The notes below the pieces were generated by a model. It was not told the DNA's origin and ran no database searches. It saw only the letters and a list, made by a program, of their open reading frames with translations. Of a DNA stretch of 64,000 nt, positions 53,733 to 62,858 are shown one piece after another. The DNA comes from PRO6 sp035565775 (lineage in GTDB: Bacteria > Pseudomonadota > Alphaproteobacteria > Rhizobiales > Xanthobacteraceae): assembly GCA_035565775.1 (NCBI GenBank), contig DATMRW010000021.1, positions 744,001 through 808,000 of the forward strand, given 5' to 3'. The position numbers and the translations under genes were made by a program. Within the stretch, counting starts at the first letter, position 1, and each line of letters opens with the position of its first letter.

Positions 53733-55331
53733 CTAGAGCGGCGTATTGTTTTCGCGATTGTCGACGATGGCTTCCTCCAGGTCGAAGTCGCGTTCGATAC
53801 GCCGCCGCGTCTCGTCGCCGATCTTGCCCTCCCGCAGCAACCGGTGCAGTTCCCTGCGCTCGATCGTGATGATCTCGCGGACAAGGCCGGAGCCCTTAGT
53901 CTCTGGCGTATAGCGCTCGTTCTCCGCCGGCGGATCGGGCAGCGCCTGAACGCGGGATTCGTGGCGCGCCAGAAGGAAGCGGCGCAGGCTGACGCTCAAT
54001 TCACGATCATCAATCATTTTGCGGATTTCACGCTCGGCAATCGCCAAAATGCTCCGCCGCGCGGCGATTTCCGCCTCGCGCTCGCGCTTTTCCTCAATTT
54101 GTCCCCGGTACGACAGGCCGAGCCCCTGCACCACCATCGGCAAGGTCAGGCCGATGCCAACGACCGTGACGACGATTACCCCGAAGGCGATGAGCTGGAT
54201 CAAATTGCGGTAGGGGAACGGTGTGCCATCCGGCAAGGTCAAAGGCAGAGCGAGCGCAACCGCAAGCGAAACGGCGCCGCGAATGCCGGTGAGGCCGATC
54301 ACCGCCAGCCCGCGCCACGACCCAGCGCCGTTTCGCCGCCGCCAGCCGGGCGCTTGCAGATAGGTGCCCGGCAGCACCCACAAGAACCGCGCGAGAATGA
54401 CGATAACGCAGATGATCCCGATGGCGGAGAGGATCTGGTGCATCGGAATGTGGTGGGCGCGGTCCAGCAAAATCTTGAGCTGGAACCCGATCGTGAGGAA
54501 CAGCACGCCCTCGATCAGCCAGACGACGAAACTCCAGAAAAAGATTCCCTGCAGGCGTGTCGCGGCGGAAATCAGAAGCGGACCATTCCAGCTCACATAA
54601 AGGCCGGCCGCTACTGTCGAGATTACGCCAGAGCCGCCGAAATGCTCAGGCATCCAGAACGCCAGATAGGGCGTCAGCAGCGAGAGAAGAATTTCGATCC
54701 GCGGATCGTGCGACCAGGCGCGCAGCCGCAGACTGAGCCAGCCGACAGCGATGCCAAACGCGACTTCACCGGCCAGAATGGCGAGAAATGTCAGCGTCGC
54801 ATCGGGCAGGGAGAACGAGCCGGTGACGACTGCCAGCACCGCGAACCGGTAGAGGATCAGCGCGGTCGCATCGTTGGCGAGTCCCTCGCCTTCGAGGATC
54901 ACCGAGATCCGGTGCGGCAGTTTCAGGCGCCGCGCGATCGCCAGCGGCGCCACGACATCGGGCGGCGAGACGATGGCGCCAAGCACGAATCCGACGCCCC
55001 AGGGCATGCCGACCAGCCAATGGGCCGCAGCCGCCACGAGCACCGTCGTGAAGATCACGCAGCCGATGGCGAGAAAGGAGATCGGGCCAAGATTGGCGCG
55101 AAACTCCCGCCAGCTCATCGATACGCCTGAGGAATAGATCAAGGGCGGCAGCACGAGGAGCAGCACGCTTTCCGGCTTCAACTCGACGGGCGGGAAGCCG
55201 GGCACGAAGGCAAGGGAAATGCCGAAGAGCAGAAAGACGATTGCCGGGGCGACGTTGAGCTTGCTCGCGACCGTTGCGGACGCCGCGAGCGCGGCAAGGA
55301 CCAGGAGAAGCGTCGAAAACGATTCGATCAT
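53733..55331 (-). CDS. Na+/H+ antiporter (CPA1 family)
   Basis: Predicted 532-residue monovalent cation:proton antiporter with about 12 hydrophobic segments in the first 400 residues, GAIVSPPDVVAPLAIARRL and GEGLANDATALILYRFA in the ion-binding core, and a charged cytoplasmic tail (410-532). The GLANDATAL motif marks the NhaP/CPA1 group. It converges on ispG with a 12-bp gap. The start has no clear ribosome-binding site but precedes the first helix. Confidence 0.93.
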   Translation of the reverse strand: MIESFSTLLLVLAALAASATVASKLNVAPAIVFLLFGISLAFVPGFPPVELKPESVLLLVLPPLIYSSGVSMSWREFRANLGPISFLAIGCVIFTTVLVAAAAHWLVGMPWGVGFVLGAIVSPPDVVAPLAIARRLKLPHRISVILEGEGLANDATALILYRFAVLAVVTGSFSLPDATLTFLAILAGEVAFGIAVGWLSLRLRAWSHDPRIEILLSLLTPYLAFWMPEHFGGSGVISTVAAGLYVSWNGPLLISAATRLQGIFFWSFVVWLIEGVLFLTIGFQLKILLDRAHHIPMHQILSAIGIICVIVILARFLWVLPGTYLQAPGWRRRNGAGSWRGLAVIGLTGIRGAVSLAVALALPLTLPDGTPFPYRNLIQLIAFGVIVVTVVGIGLTLPMVVQGLGLSYRGQIEEKREREAEIAARRSILAIAEREIRKMIDDRELSVSLRRFLLARHESRVQALPDPPAENERYTPETKGSGLVREIITIERRELHRLLREGKIGDETRRRIERDFDLEEAIVDNRENNTPL

Positions 55332-55461
55332 ATTCGGTCAGGGTTGCCTGCGGCGCGGCCGGCCGGTTGGCGAAGCGTTCCGGGTCGCACGATCGAACCA
55401 TGCTAAGACCGGGCGTAGCCATGTCCGCCCGCCTCAAGGCGGACGGACATGACCGCGGGGA

Positions 55462-55839
55462 TCACTCGATCCGATCGTAGCGGAACGACTTCGACACAAT
55501 CCGCCACCCGTCATTGAGTTTCATCAGGATCAGATAATCCGTGAAGTAGCGCGGCGGAAGCTGGCAGCGCACCTTGAAAAAGGCGGTGTTTTCATCGGCG
55601 CGGTCAACGGTGACGACGACATCCTCGCGCGCCTTGCCCTCGGCCCGGGGGGAGGACGATCGCTTGCGGACCATGGCCTGCCAGTCCGGCACGGTGAGCA
55701 CCTGAAGCTCCCCCTTTTCCAGCGAGCGCAGATCGGCGCTGGGATGGAACACTTCGCCGAGCTTGTCGGCATCGCCGTCATAGAGAGCATCGAAGTAGTG
55801 ATTGACGACGGCTTCGGCAGTCGAGCGATCGAGCGACAA
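55462..55839 (-). CDS. NTF2-like / SnoaL-fold family protein
   Basis: Predicted 125-residue protein with the nuclear transport factor 2-like cone fold. The layout VVNHYFDALYDGDADKLGEVFHPSADLRSLEKGELQVL ... ADENTAFFKVRCQL ... YLILMKLNDGWRIVSKSF matches lumazine-binding/SnoaL-like proteins. The start is TTG 55839 with GGGAGG 6 bp before it. Such proteins may be enzymes or ligand-binding; no catalytic assignment can be made. Stands alone between the antiporter and DUF1345 genes. Confidence 0.82.
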   Translation of the reverse strand: MSLDRSTAEAVVNHYFDALYDGDADKLGEVFHPSADLRSLEKGELQVLTVPDWQAMVRKRSSSPRAEGKAREDVVVTVDRADENTAFFKVRCQLPPRYFTDYLILMKLNDGWRIVSKSFRYDRIE

Positions 55840-55998
55840 TTCAGACCTCCCAAATGGTCCTCTGGAACCATGTTGTTGTGATTGAAATCGGTTGACTGAA
55901 ACCGGCGAAGTCTAGGCAGGTTTGAGGCTGCACGCCAAGCCGAGATTGCGGGCGCCGAGGATGAGCGCAAGGATCAGGGCAACCGATCAGCGCAACGG

Positions 55999-56664
55999 TC
56001 AGATCAGGCTGGCGGCAATATTGACCATCAGCGCCAGCAGCGCCGTGTTGAAAATGAAGGACACCACGCCATGGGCTGCCGCCGTCCGGCGGATCTGCTT
56101 GCTGGTGATGCCGACGTCCGACACCTGCGCTGTCGTGCCGATGACGAATGAGAAGTAGACGAAATCCCAGTAGTCCGGGTGATCGTCGCCCGGAAACGCA
56201 AGGCCGCCCGGCTTGCCGCCGCGATAGAAGTCATGCGCGTAGTGCAGCGCGAAAGTCGTGTGGACGAGCGCCCATGACAGCGTGATCGTGGTGATGGCGA
56301 ATGCCAGCTCCCACTTGTTGTTCTTGGCGCCGGCAAGTTCAATGACGATTGCGGCAATGCTGGCGAATGCGCCGATCGCAGTCACGATCAGGATCAGGAA
56401 ACGGCCGTCATCCTGCAACACCGCGCGGCGGCGGATATGGGTCTGGCCGCCGCGAAACACCGCAACGAACGCCAGCACCAGATAGATCGCCGCGAACACG
56501 TTCCACGCGATCAGAAGCCGCGAGACCAGCGGCAGCGCGTCTGGCGACAAAGCATAGGCCAGCGCGCCGCAGCCGACGCCGATCAGAGTTCGCGAGCGCG
56601 CATAGAGGATCCTCAACGCGCGCGGCAAGCGTCTGATGCGGTCGAGTTGAGAATCGTTCGTCAC
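55999..56664 (-). CDS. DUF1345 family membrane protein
   Basis: Predicted 221-residue membrane protein with five hydrophobic segments. HYAHDFYRGG.PGGLAFPGDDHPDYWDFVYFSFVIGTTAQVSDV is the family signature, resembling the pore region of a two-helix cation channel, but a function is not known. The GTG at 56664 has GGAG upstream; an ATG at 56700 would overlap the end of the polyprenyl synthetase gene. It lies directly downstream of that gene on the same strand. Confidence 0.85.
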   Translation of the reverse strand: MTNDSQLDRIRRLPRALRILYARSRTLIGVGCGALAYALSPDALPLVSRLLIAWNVFAAIYLVLAFVAVFRGGQTHIRRRAVLQDDGRFLILIVTAIGAFASIAAIVIELAGAKNNKWELAFAITTITLSWALVHTTFALHYAHDFYRGGKPGGLAFPGDDHPDYWDFVYFSFVIGTTAQVSDVGITSKQIRRTAAAHGVVSFIFNTALLALMVNIAASLI

Positions 56665-56677
56665 CCACGCTCCGTCG

Positions 56678-57604
56678 TCAGCTCTTGCGCTCGGCGACAA
56701 AACGGGCCGCCGCCCGCATCACGTTTGCCTTGTCGCCGAAGCCCGCGAGCGCGCTGTCGGCCTGCGCGATCAGATCCTGCACGCGCTGTTTGGCCCCGGC
56801 AACACCGAGTTGCGTGACAAAGGTCGTCTTGCCGAGAGCGGCATCCTGCCCGGTCTCCTTGCCAAGCACCGCGGCGTCGCCTTCGACGTCGAGCAGGTCG
56901 TCGGCGATCTGGAAAGCCTCGCCCAGCGCACGGCCGTACGTGTCCAGCGCCTGGTATTCGGCGGCATCGGCTTCGCCGAGCAGCGCGCCGGAGATGCAGC
57001 CATAGCGCAGCAGCGCGCCGGTCTTCATCTGCTGCAGGCGTGCGACATCAACCGGCTCGCGGTCGCCGAAGCGGCCCTCGCCCGCAAGATCCAGAATTTG
57101 CCCACCGACCATGCCGCCGATGCCCGACGCACGCGCCAAAGCGCGGGTCAGCGCAAGGCGAACCGCGGGCTTGGGATGGATTTCGTCGGCGGTGATGATG
57201 TCGAAGGCGAGGGTCAGCAGGCCGTCGCCGGCGAGAATCGCGGTGGCGTCGTCATAGACCTTGTGCAGCGTCGGCCGGCCGCGCCGCAGGTCGCTGTCGT
57301 CCATCGCCGGAAGGTCGTCATGGATCAGCGAGTAACAATGGATGCATTCCAGCGCCGCGCCGACGAGCAGCGCCGCCTTGCGCTCCACGCCAAACAGCGC
57401 CGCGCTTTCGACCACCAGAAACGGCCGCAGACGCTTCCCGCCGTTGAGGCTGGAATAACGCATCGCCTCCATCAGCCGGCGCGGGCGGACGATCTCGTCC
57501 GGCAGGGTCTCGTCCGACAACAGCCGGGCCAGCAAGGCTTCCGTCTCATCCGCGGTGCGATCCAAACGTGCCACGAAGTCAGCGGGCGAAATTCCGGTCG
57601 TCAT
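56678..57604 (-). CDS. Polyprenyl synthetase (farnesyl/geranylgeranyl diphosphate synthase)
   Basis: Predicted 308-residue trans-isoprenyl diphosphate synthase. The first aspartate-rich motif is HDDLPAMDD and the second is QIADDLLD; GGKRLRPFLV and the conserved KTGAL are present. In proteobacteria this class makes farnesyl diphosphate (IspA). Product length cannot be read reliably. No xseB or dxs lies next to it, unlike the common ispA operon. Confidence 0.93.
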   Translation of the reverse strand: MTTGISPADFVARLDRTADETEALLARLLSDETLPDEIVRPRRLMEAMRYSSLNGGKRLRPFLVVESAALFGVERKAALLVGAALECIHCYSLIHDDLPAMDDSDLRRGRPTLHKVYDDATAILAGDGLLTLAFDIITADEIHPKPAVRLALTRALARASGIGGMVGGQILDLAGEGRFGDREPVDVARLQQMKTGALLRYGCISGALLGEADAAEYQALDTYGRALGEAFQIADDLLDVEGDAAVLGKETGQDAALGKTTFVTQLGVAGAKQRVQDLIAQADSALAGFGDKANVMRAAARFVAERKS

Positions 57605-57775
57605 TCAAATTGGCTCCAAGACATTGGTCGGCCGACCATCAATCATGCCGCGCGCTTCGTCAATTCCGCGGTTTGCGTCAAGCGCGCGGGGGATTTCCGG
57701 CAAGCGCCGGCGCAAAATATCTGTTAGCTGGTCGGGGTCTGTCGCCGGCCCTCACCTAAAGGAGGTCATCGCGCC

Positions 57776-58468
57776 ATGCTTCGGGCGCTACGGATCGCGC
57801 TGCTCCTGGCTTTGGTCTTCCTCGCCGCGCCCTATGTGCTGGCGCCGTTCTACCGTGCCGGACACCCGGTTTCGACGTTGATGATCGGGCGCTGGGTCGT
57901 CGGCGCACCCGTCATGCGCGAATGGCGCGATCTCAGGCACTTCGCCCCGATTCTGCCGCGCACCGTGATCGCCGCCGAGGACGCCAAGTTCTGCAGCCAT
58001 CACGGCATCGACTGGGACGCCCTTTCCGACGCGATTGACGACGCGCAGGATGGTGGCGCCGCCCGCGGCGCTTCCACCATCACCCAGCAGGTCGCGAAAA
58101 ACCTATTTCTGTGGCCGGGCCGCAGCGTGATCCGCAAGGGCCTCGAAATTCCCCTCGCGATGTGGCTGGAGGTGGTGCTGCCGAAGGCCCGGATCATGGA
58201 ACTCTATCTCAATATCGCCGAATGGGGACCGTCCGGGCAGTTCGGGGCGGAGGCCGGGGCCAAAGCCGCCTTCGGCCGGCCGGCATCCGGCCTTTCGCCG
58301 CAGGAAGCCGCACTCCTCACCGCGATGTTGCCCAATCCGGTTGTCCGCAGCGCAAAAAAACCCTCACGCGGCGTACGCCGCCGCGCCGGGATCTATGTGG
58401 CCCGGGCCCGGGCCGCCGCAGGCCTCGCCGATTGCGTCGCCACCATGCGGCCGGCCCGGTTCCCTTGA
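57776..58468 (+). CDS. mtgA: Monofunctional peptidoglycan glycosyltransferase MtgA
   Basis: Predicted 230-residue GT51 enzyme with a single N-terminal membrane anchor (about 6-26) and the catalytic domain alone. E68 (AAEDAKFCSHHGIDW) and the second motif GASTITQQVAKNLFLWPGRSVIRK are present. It polymerises glycan strands from lipid II at the inner membrane. A strong AAAGGAGG site precedes the ATG. Divergent from the polyprenyl synthetase. Confidence 0.95.
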   Translation: MLRALRIALLLALVFLAAPYVLAPFYRAGHPVSTLMIGRWVVGAPVMREWRDLRHFAPILPRTVIAAEDAKFCSHHGIDWDALSDAIDDAQDGGAARGASTITQQVAKNLFLWPGRSVIRKGLEIPLAMWLEVVLPKARIMELYLNIAEWGPSGQFGAEAGAKAAFGRPASGLSPQEAALLTAMLPNPVVRSAKKPSRGVRRRAGIYVARARAAAGLADCVATMRPARFP

Positions 58469-58712
58469 ACCCGGGCGGTTCATCCCGAAATCGCCCGAGA
58501 CGACTATCAGGTTGCGGGGAAGGTATTTCTCAGGCTCGGCAAAGCCTGCGCATGAGTGAGAAAACGCTCTAGCCAGCGCGCATCTTCTCATCTATATACG
58601 CGGCCTGAATTCACTTTTGGCTGCGCCTCGGCGCGCGCCCGGCTGTCGGCCCTCAAATTGAGACCGTTGGGGCGTTGGCAACCAATCCACGAGACTTGCA
58701 AGGACATTCGTT

Positions 58713-58898
58713 ATGGCGGTTCCCAAGAAGAAAACCTCGCCTTCGCGGCGTGGCATGCGTCGTTCGGCCGATGCGCTGAAGCGGCCGACTTATATCGAGG
58801 ACAAGGATTCGGGTGAACTGCGCCGTCCGCACCACCTCGATCTGAAGACCGGCATATATCGCGGCCGTCAGGTCCTCAAGGTCAAGAAGGAAGACTGA
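58713..58898 (+). CDS. rpmF: 50S ribosomal protein L32
   Basis: Predicted 61-residue ribosomal protein. MAVPKKKTSPSRRGMRRS is the invariant start of L32, and the body TYIEDKDSGELRRPHHLDLKTGIYRGRQVL is the typical alphaproteobacterial zinc-free form. In many bacteria plsX follows; here a membrane hypothetical follows instead. Confidence 0.98.
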   Translation: MAVPKKKTSPSRRGMRRSADALKRPTYIEDKDSGELRRPHHLDLKTGIYRGRQVLKVKKED

Positions 58899-58973
58899 GG
58901 CGGCGACCATCCTGCCTGACGACCGCGTAGTTGCGTTGTCGGGCGGATGGACGGATTGAGGAGGCCACACGCT

Positions 58974-59609
58974 ATGTTCGGTTTCCCTCTGCTGCTGATC
59001 CCCTTCGCTATCTTCAATATCATTGTCTTCTTGATGCCGGGGGTGGTGTTTACCGCCCCCGCATTTTCGCTTGAGCTGATGTCCGGCGTCGTCTGGACCG
59101 TCACCCTCGGCGATATTTTGGTCACGCTCGGCATGCTGATGCTGCTGTTTGAGGTGATCAAGGCCGCCCGCGCGGCGGGGCGCTACCTGACCGACCATCT
59201 GTTGTCGCTGATTGTGCTGGGTGCGGCCGGAGCGGAATTCGTGCTGCTGCCGCAGTTCGGCAATTCGACGTTCTTCCTGCTCTGCGTGCTGGCCTTCGTC
59301 GATTTCTTCATGGGCACCGCGCTGCATCGCCGCCGCGCCAAGCGCCAGGTGGCCGAGCCCGCAGCGGCGGCGCCTGCCCCAGTTCCCGCGCCAGCGCCGG
59401 TCGCACCGGCACCTGTGGCGGCTCCCGAGCCCGCTCCCGCCGTTACGCCCGCGCCGGCAGCCCCGGCAGCGCCCGCCGAACGGATCGAGCCGCGCCTCGA
59501 CACGCTGCAAAGCGCCGTCCCCTCGCTCTCCGCCACCCACGACGCAGCCAAGGGCCACGCACCCAAGGCCGACATCCCGCACCTCGACGACCCGCCGTCG
59601 CGGGCCTGA
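58974..59609 (+). CDS. Hypothetical membrane protein with Ala/Pro-rich tail
   Basis: Predicted 211-residue protein. Three to four hydrophobic helices fill residues 1-120 (MFGFPLLLIPFAIFNIIVFLMPG first), with VTLGDILVTLGMLMLLFEVIKAAR. A low-complexity AP/PA linker follows (about 128-170) and a charged end. GAGGAGG precedes the ATG at 58974. The sequence composition is normal. I do not recognise the family. Confidence 0.75.
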   Translation: MFGFPLLLIPFAIFNIIVFLMPGVVFTAPAFSLELMSGVVWTVTLGDILVTLGMLMLLFEVIKAARAAGRYLTDHLLSLIVLGAAGAEFVLLPQFGNSTFFLLCVLAFVDFFMGTALHRRRAKRQVAEPAAAAPAPVPAPAPVAPAPVAAPEPAPAVTPAPAAPAAPAERIEPRLDTLQSAVPSLSATHDAAKGHAPKADIPHLDDPPSRA

Positions 59610-59648
59610 TTTTTCACATTCAGGGGCGGCGAATCAAAACCGCTGCGA

Positions 59649-59975
59649 TCAGGCCAGCGTCGACCGTGGCCTGCGGCTCGCATTTTCCCGGCTCAGCCGC
59701 GCGGCACCATAAAGGCTGGCAGCTTCCTCGATTTCCATGAAATCGTCGCCATGATCGGCGTTGCGCGTCGCGATCAGTTGCGCGACGAAGGTCGCGATCG
59801 GCCCTCGCGGCAAGAGGGCCGATTCCATCCCGGAACCCGGCCGCGCCGTCGGGCGAGACGATTGCCCCGCATCTACGTGAGCCTCTTCCTCTGCGCCAAA
59901 CCCTCCCGGTGCATGGCTCCGCATGTGCGCATCTTTGCCGATACCCGTCCCAAAACCGAGCGGATCGATCCTCAT
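59649..59975 (-). CDS. Small hypothetical protein with FVAQLIAT motif
   Basis: Predicted 108-residue protein. It begins MRIDPLGFG and contains LLPRGPIATFVAQLIATRN in the second half, resembling short proteins common in Bradyrhizobium-type genomes. GGAGG lies 5-6 bp before the ATG at 59975, which supports translation. No membrane helix and no known domain is seen. The overlapping 169-residue frame on the same strand is rejected. It lies opposite the adjacent EAL gene, with a 249-bp shared upstream region. Confidence 0.6.
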   Translation of the reverse strand: MRIDPLGFGTGIGKDAHMRSHAPGGFGAEEEAHVDAGQSSRPTARPGSGMESALLPRGPIATFVAQLIATRNADHGDDFMEIEEAASLYGAARLSRENASRRPRSTLA

Positions 59976-60224
59976 CCCAACCTCCGGATGCTTCAGACTG
60001 GGACGCCCCCGCCCCTCTCCACCCCGCATCCGCAAGTTCCGTGCCTGGAAACTTCTTCTTATCGATATCGGAACATAGGTATTTCAGCACCATCGCCCGT
60101 CGCACCTTTGCGATAGGTTTCTTGCGCAACTTGAACTAGTCTTTGCGCGGTCAAGCAGCGGAACGGACATCCGGTCCGCGGCCCTTAGGCGTCGTGCAGT
60201 CCTCATCATCGATCGAGGCGTCAC

Positions 60225-61979
60225 GTGGTTGCGAAGCAGTTGCCCAATGCGCCACCGGGAATGGACCCGCTGAACGATGGCGTTCAGGCGGAGCAGACGC
60301 CTGTTGCCAGCCTCTCGCTTCCCGAACTCGCGACCTTCCTGACCGACCTCGATCACGTCGCGTTCCGCTGGGACGCCGCTTCCGATGAGATGGTGTGGAG
60401 CGACAATGCGCCGGCGATTTTCGCCGGCATCGCGGTCGCAGATCTGGCCACCGGCCACCGGTTCTCCCAATTGATCGAAATCGGCCGAAACTCGCGCGCG
60501 GAAGCGCTGGCGACCGGCGGCCCCGATCCTGACAGCCGCTATGAGATCGAGTATGCGCTCCGTACCGGCCCGAATCCGACATGGGTCGAGGAAACCGGAC
60601 GCCGGACAATTGCGCCCGATGGCCGCCTCATCGGCGCCCGCGGCATCATCCGCATGATCAACGACCGTTTCGCCCGCGACGAGAAGCTGCGAGGCCTGGC
60701 CAAGCGCGATCCTCTCACCGGCGAGATCGGGCGCGTCCAGTTGGTTGCCCTGCTCGGCGAAGCGATCACCAGCGCCCAGCAGACCAACACCCCCTGCGCC
60801 TTTCTGCTGCTCGGCATCGACCAGCTGTCGCGGATCAACGATTCCTATGGCTTCGACGTCGCCGACGAGGTGATCTGCGAAACCGCCCGGCGGCTGCGCT
60901 ACAACCTGCGCGCGGACGATATTTTGGGGCGGTTCTCCAACACCAAATTCGGGATCGTCCTGAAAAACTGCTCGAGCGAGGACATCGCGATTGCAGCGGA
61001 ACGGTTCATCTCCGTCATCCGCAACGAAGTCGTGCACACCAAATCCGGGCCGGTCGCGGTGACCGCCTCGGTTGGCGGCGTCAGCACGCTGAGGCACGGC
61101 CGAACGGTCAACGATACCATCAGCCGCGCCCTGGAAGCCCTCGACGTGGCCCAGCAGCGGCGGATCGGCTCGTTCAACATCTGGACACCCAGCGCGCGCC
61201 GGGAGAACCTGCGGCGGCAGAATATTCGCATCGCCGACGAGATCGTCTCCGCCTGCAATGAAAGACGCATTCTAATCGCCTATGAGCCGGCGGTGTCCGC
61301 GCAGACCCGCCGCATCGCATTCCACGAATGCCTGGTCCGCGTCGTCCTGCCGAGCGGCGAGCTTCTGACGGCCCCCGACATCGTGCCGGTCGCCGAGCGC
61401 CTCGGGCTCATCCGGCTGATCGATCAGCGCGTTCTCGAACTGGTGATCAAGGAGCTGATCGCCTGTCCGGATATTCGGCTCAGCCTCAACGTTTCACCAG
61501 ATACCACCACCGATCCGGAGTGGTGGCAGAGCGTCGAGGCCATGCTCGGAGCCTATCCCCATGTCGCGGAGCGGCTGATTGTCGAAATCACCGAGACGGT
61601 TGCGATCAAGGACCTTGAAGAAGTACGGACTTTTGTCAGCCGCCTCAAGAAACTGGGCAGCCGGATTGCGATTGACGATTTTGGCGCGGGCTACACGTCG
61701 TTCCGCAATCTGCGCGAGCTCGGGGTCGACATCGTCAAGATCGACGGCACATTTGTCCGCAACCTGCCCCGCTCCGCCGACGACCGGGCCTTCGTCCAGA
61801 CGCTGATCGATCTTGCACGGCGGCTCGAGATCGAAACCGTCGCCGAATGGGTACAGGATGAAACGTCCGCCGACATGCTGCGCAGCTGGGGCTGCGACTA
61901 TCTTCAGGGCAGCCTGATCGGTCTCGCCGCGGCGGAACGGTCGCGGCAGCCCGGCAAGCTCTGTCAGTCGCGATCCTGA
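60225..61979 (+). CDS. Degenerate-GGDEF/EAL cyclic-di-GMP phosphodiesterase-like protein
   Basis: Predicted 584-residue signalling protein with a PAS-like N-terminal domain (about 30-150), a GGDEF domain (about 155-320) and an EAL domain (about 335-575). The GGDEF site reads SNTKF (238-242), so cyclase activity is lost. The EAL domain keeps E368-C-L, N422, E454, D484-D485, K506 and the final Q in YLQGSL, so phosphodiesterase activity is plausible. The start is GTG 60225 after GAGG. No membrane anchor is visible. Its end overlaps the convergent phaR end by 16 bp. Confidence 0.9.
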   Translation: MVAKQLPNAPPGMDPLNDGVQAEQTPVASLSLPELATFLTDLDHVAFRWDAASDEMVWSDNAPAIFAGIAVADLATGHRFSQLIEIGRNSRAEALATGGPDPDSRYEIEYALRTGPNPTWVEETGRRTIAPDGRLIGARGIIRMINDRFARDEKLRGLAKRDPLTGEIGRVQLVALLGEAITSAQQTNTPCAFLLLGIDQLSRINDSYGFDVADEVICETARRLRYNLRADDILGRFSNTKFGIVLKNCSSEDIAIAAERFISVIRNEVVHTKSGPVAVTASVGGVSTLRHGRTVNDTISRALEALDVAQQRRIGSFNIWTPSARRENLRRQNIRIADEIVSACNERRILIAYEPAVSAQTRRIAFHECLVRVVLPSGELLTAPDIVPVAERLGLIRLIDQRVLELVIKELIACPDIRLSLNVSPDTTTDPEWWQSVEAMLGAYPHVAERLIVEITETVAIKDLEEVRTFVSRLKKLGSRIAIDDFGAGYTSFRNLRELGVDIVKIDGTFVRNLPRSADDRAFVQTLIDLARRLEIETVAEWVQDETSADMLRSWGCDYLQGSLIGLAAAERSRQPGKLCQSRS

Positions 61980-62566
61980 CTGGGCTTTTCGGACATGTGA
62001 TCCAGACGCTCCTGCATTTCCTTCATCTGGCGGCGCAGTTCGTCGATCGTCTCTGCCGCTGGCGGCTCGGCCGGCTTGGTGGTGCGATCCGGAGCAGGGG
62101 TTTCGGTGCGCGCCGGAGCGAACGGGCGGAACATCGCAAATGTCCGCTCAAACAGCTCCATATTGCGGCGAACCTGATCTTCGAGCTGGGCGAAGGACCC
62201 CGTTCCGAAAGCCGACGTCATCTGCTTGCGGAATTTCTCCTGCTCCTGCGTCAGCATCTCGATCGACTGCTCGAGATAACGCGGCACGACCATCTGCATG
62301 CTGTCGCCGTAGAACCGAATCAACTGCCGCAGAAAGGCGGTGGGGAGGAGATTCTGGCCAGCCTTGTTCTCTTGCTCGAAAATGATCTGCGCCAGAACCG
62401 AGCGGGTGATGTCGTCGCCGGTCTTGGCATCATAGACCACGAAATCCTCGCCGTTTTTCACCATCGTCGCGAGATCTTCGAGGGTCACATAGGTGCTGGT
62501 GCCGGTGTTGTAGAGGCGACGGTTCGCATATTTCTTGATCGTCGTGGGTGTTTCCGATTTCGCCAT
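61964..62566 (-). CDS. phaR: Polyhydroxyalkanoate synthesis repressor PhaR
   Basis: Predicted 200-residue repressor. The PHB-accumulation regulatory domain starts KKYANRRLYNTGTSTYVTLEDLATMVKNG, the DNA-binding signature, and is followed by a coiled-coil-like helical region and a Pro-rich then Met-rich tail. PhaR binds PHB granules and DNA, repressing phasin and its own gene. Divergent from phaA. Confidence 0.95.
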   Translation of the reverse strand: MAKSETPTTIKKYANRRLYNTGTSTYVTLEDLATMVKNGEDFVVYDAKTGDDITRSVLAQIIFEQENKAGQNLLPTAFLRQLIRFYGDSMQMVVPRYLEQSIEMLTQEQEKFRKQMTSAFGTGSFAQLEDQVRRNMELFERTFAMFRPFAPARTETPAPDRTTKPAEPPAAETIDELRRQMKEMQERLDHMSEKPSQDRD

Positions 62567-62858
62567 GAACGCTCACATCTGAATGTCGAGGAGAATGGAG
62601 CCCGCGCGCGGGCCGCGAAAACCATGCGCTGCAACAAAATAAGCACTTTCGTTCCGGTTCGGCTACCGCTTTTATGCAGCGTGGTTATCCGGGTGTCCCG
62701 CCGCCCGGGCTGCCTGACCGTCCTCTGACCGCCCCCTGGGTATCGCGCTCTTTTTCCTTGGTCCTTTGCGCAAAACGGCTAGATTGGTGCGACAGATCGA
62801 ACGTAGGCCCCAGTCCCATCCGGCGGCTCCGTCACGACCTCAATCTCAGGAGATTCCC
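62567..62858. promoter_or_regulatory. phaR-phaA intergenic region
   Basis: 292 bp between the divergent start codons. CTGCAACAAAAT at 62629-62640 lies 63 bp upstream of phaR and shares CTGCAAC with the phaZ upstream region, so it may be a PhaR autoregulatory site. CAGGAGA precedes the phaA ATG. No gene is visible. Confidence 0.5.

Noticed and set aside
59340..59480. Repetitive GCC/CCG-rich stretch as a DNA repeat element
   Set aside because: It is the codon expression of the Ala/Pro-rich linker of the membrane hypothetical, not an independent repeat.
59620..60129. 169-residue minus-strand frame overlapping the 108-residue hypothetical
   Set aside because: No ribosome-binding site at its start, Arg/Cys-rich sequence without motif. 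The shorter frame has a good site and a recognisable motif.
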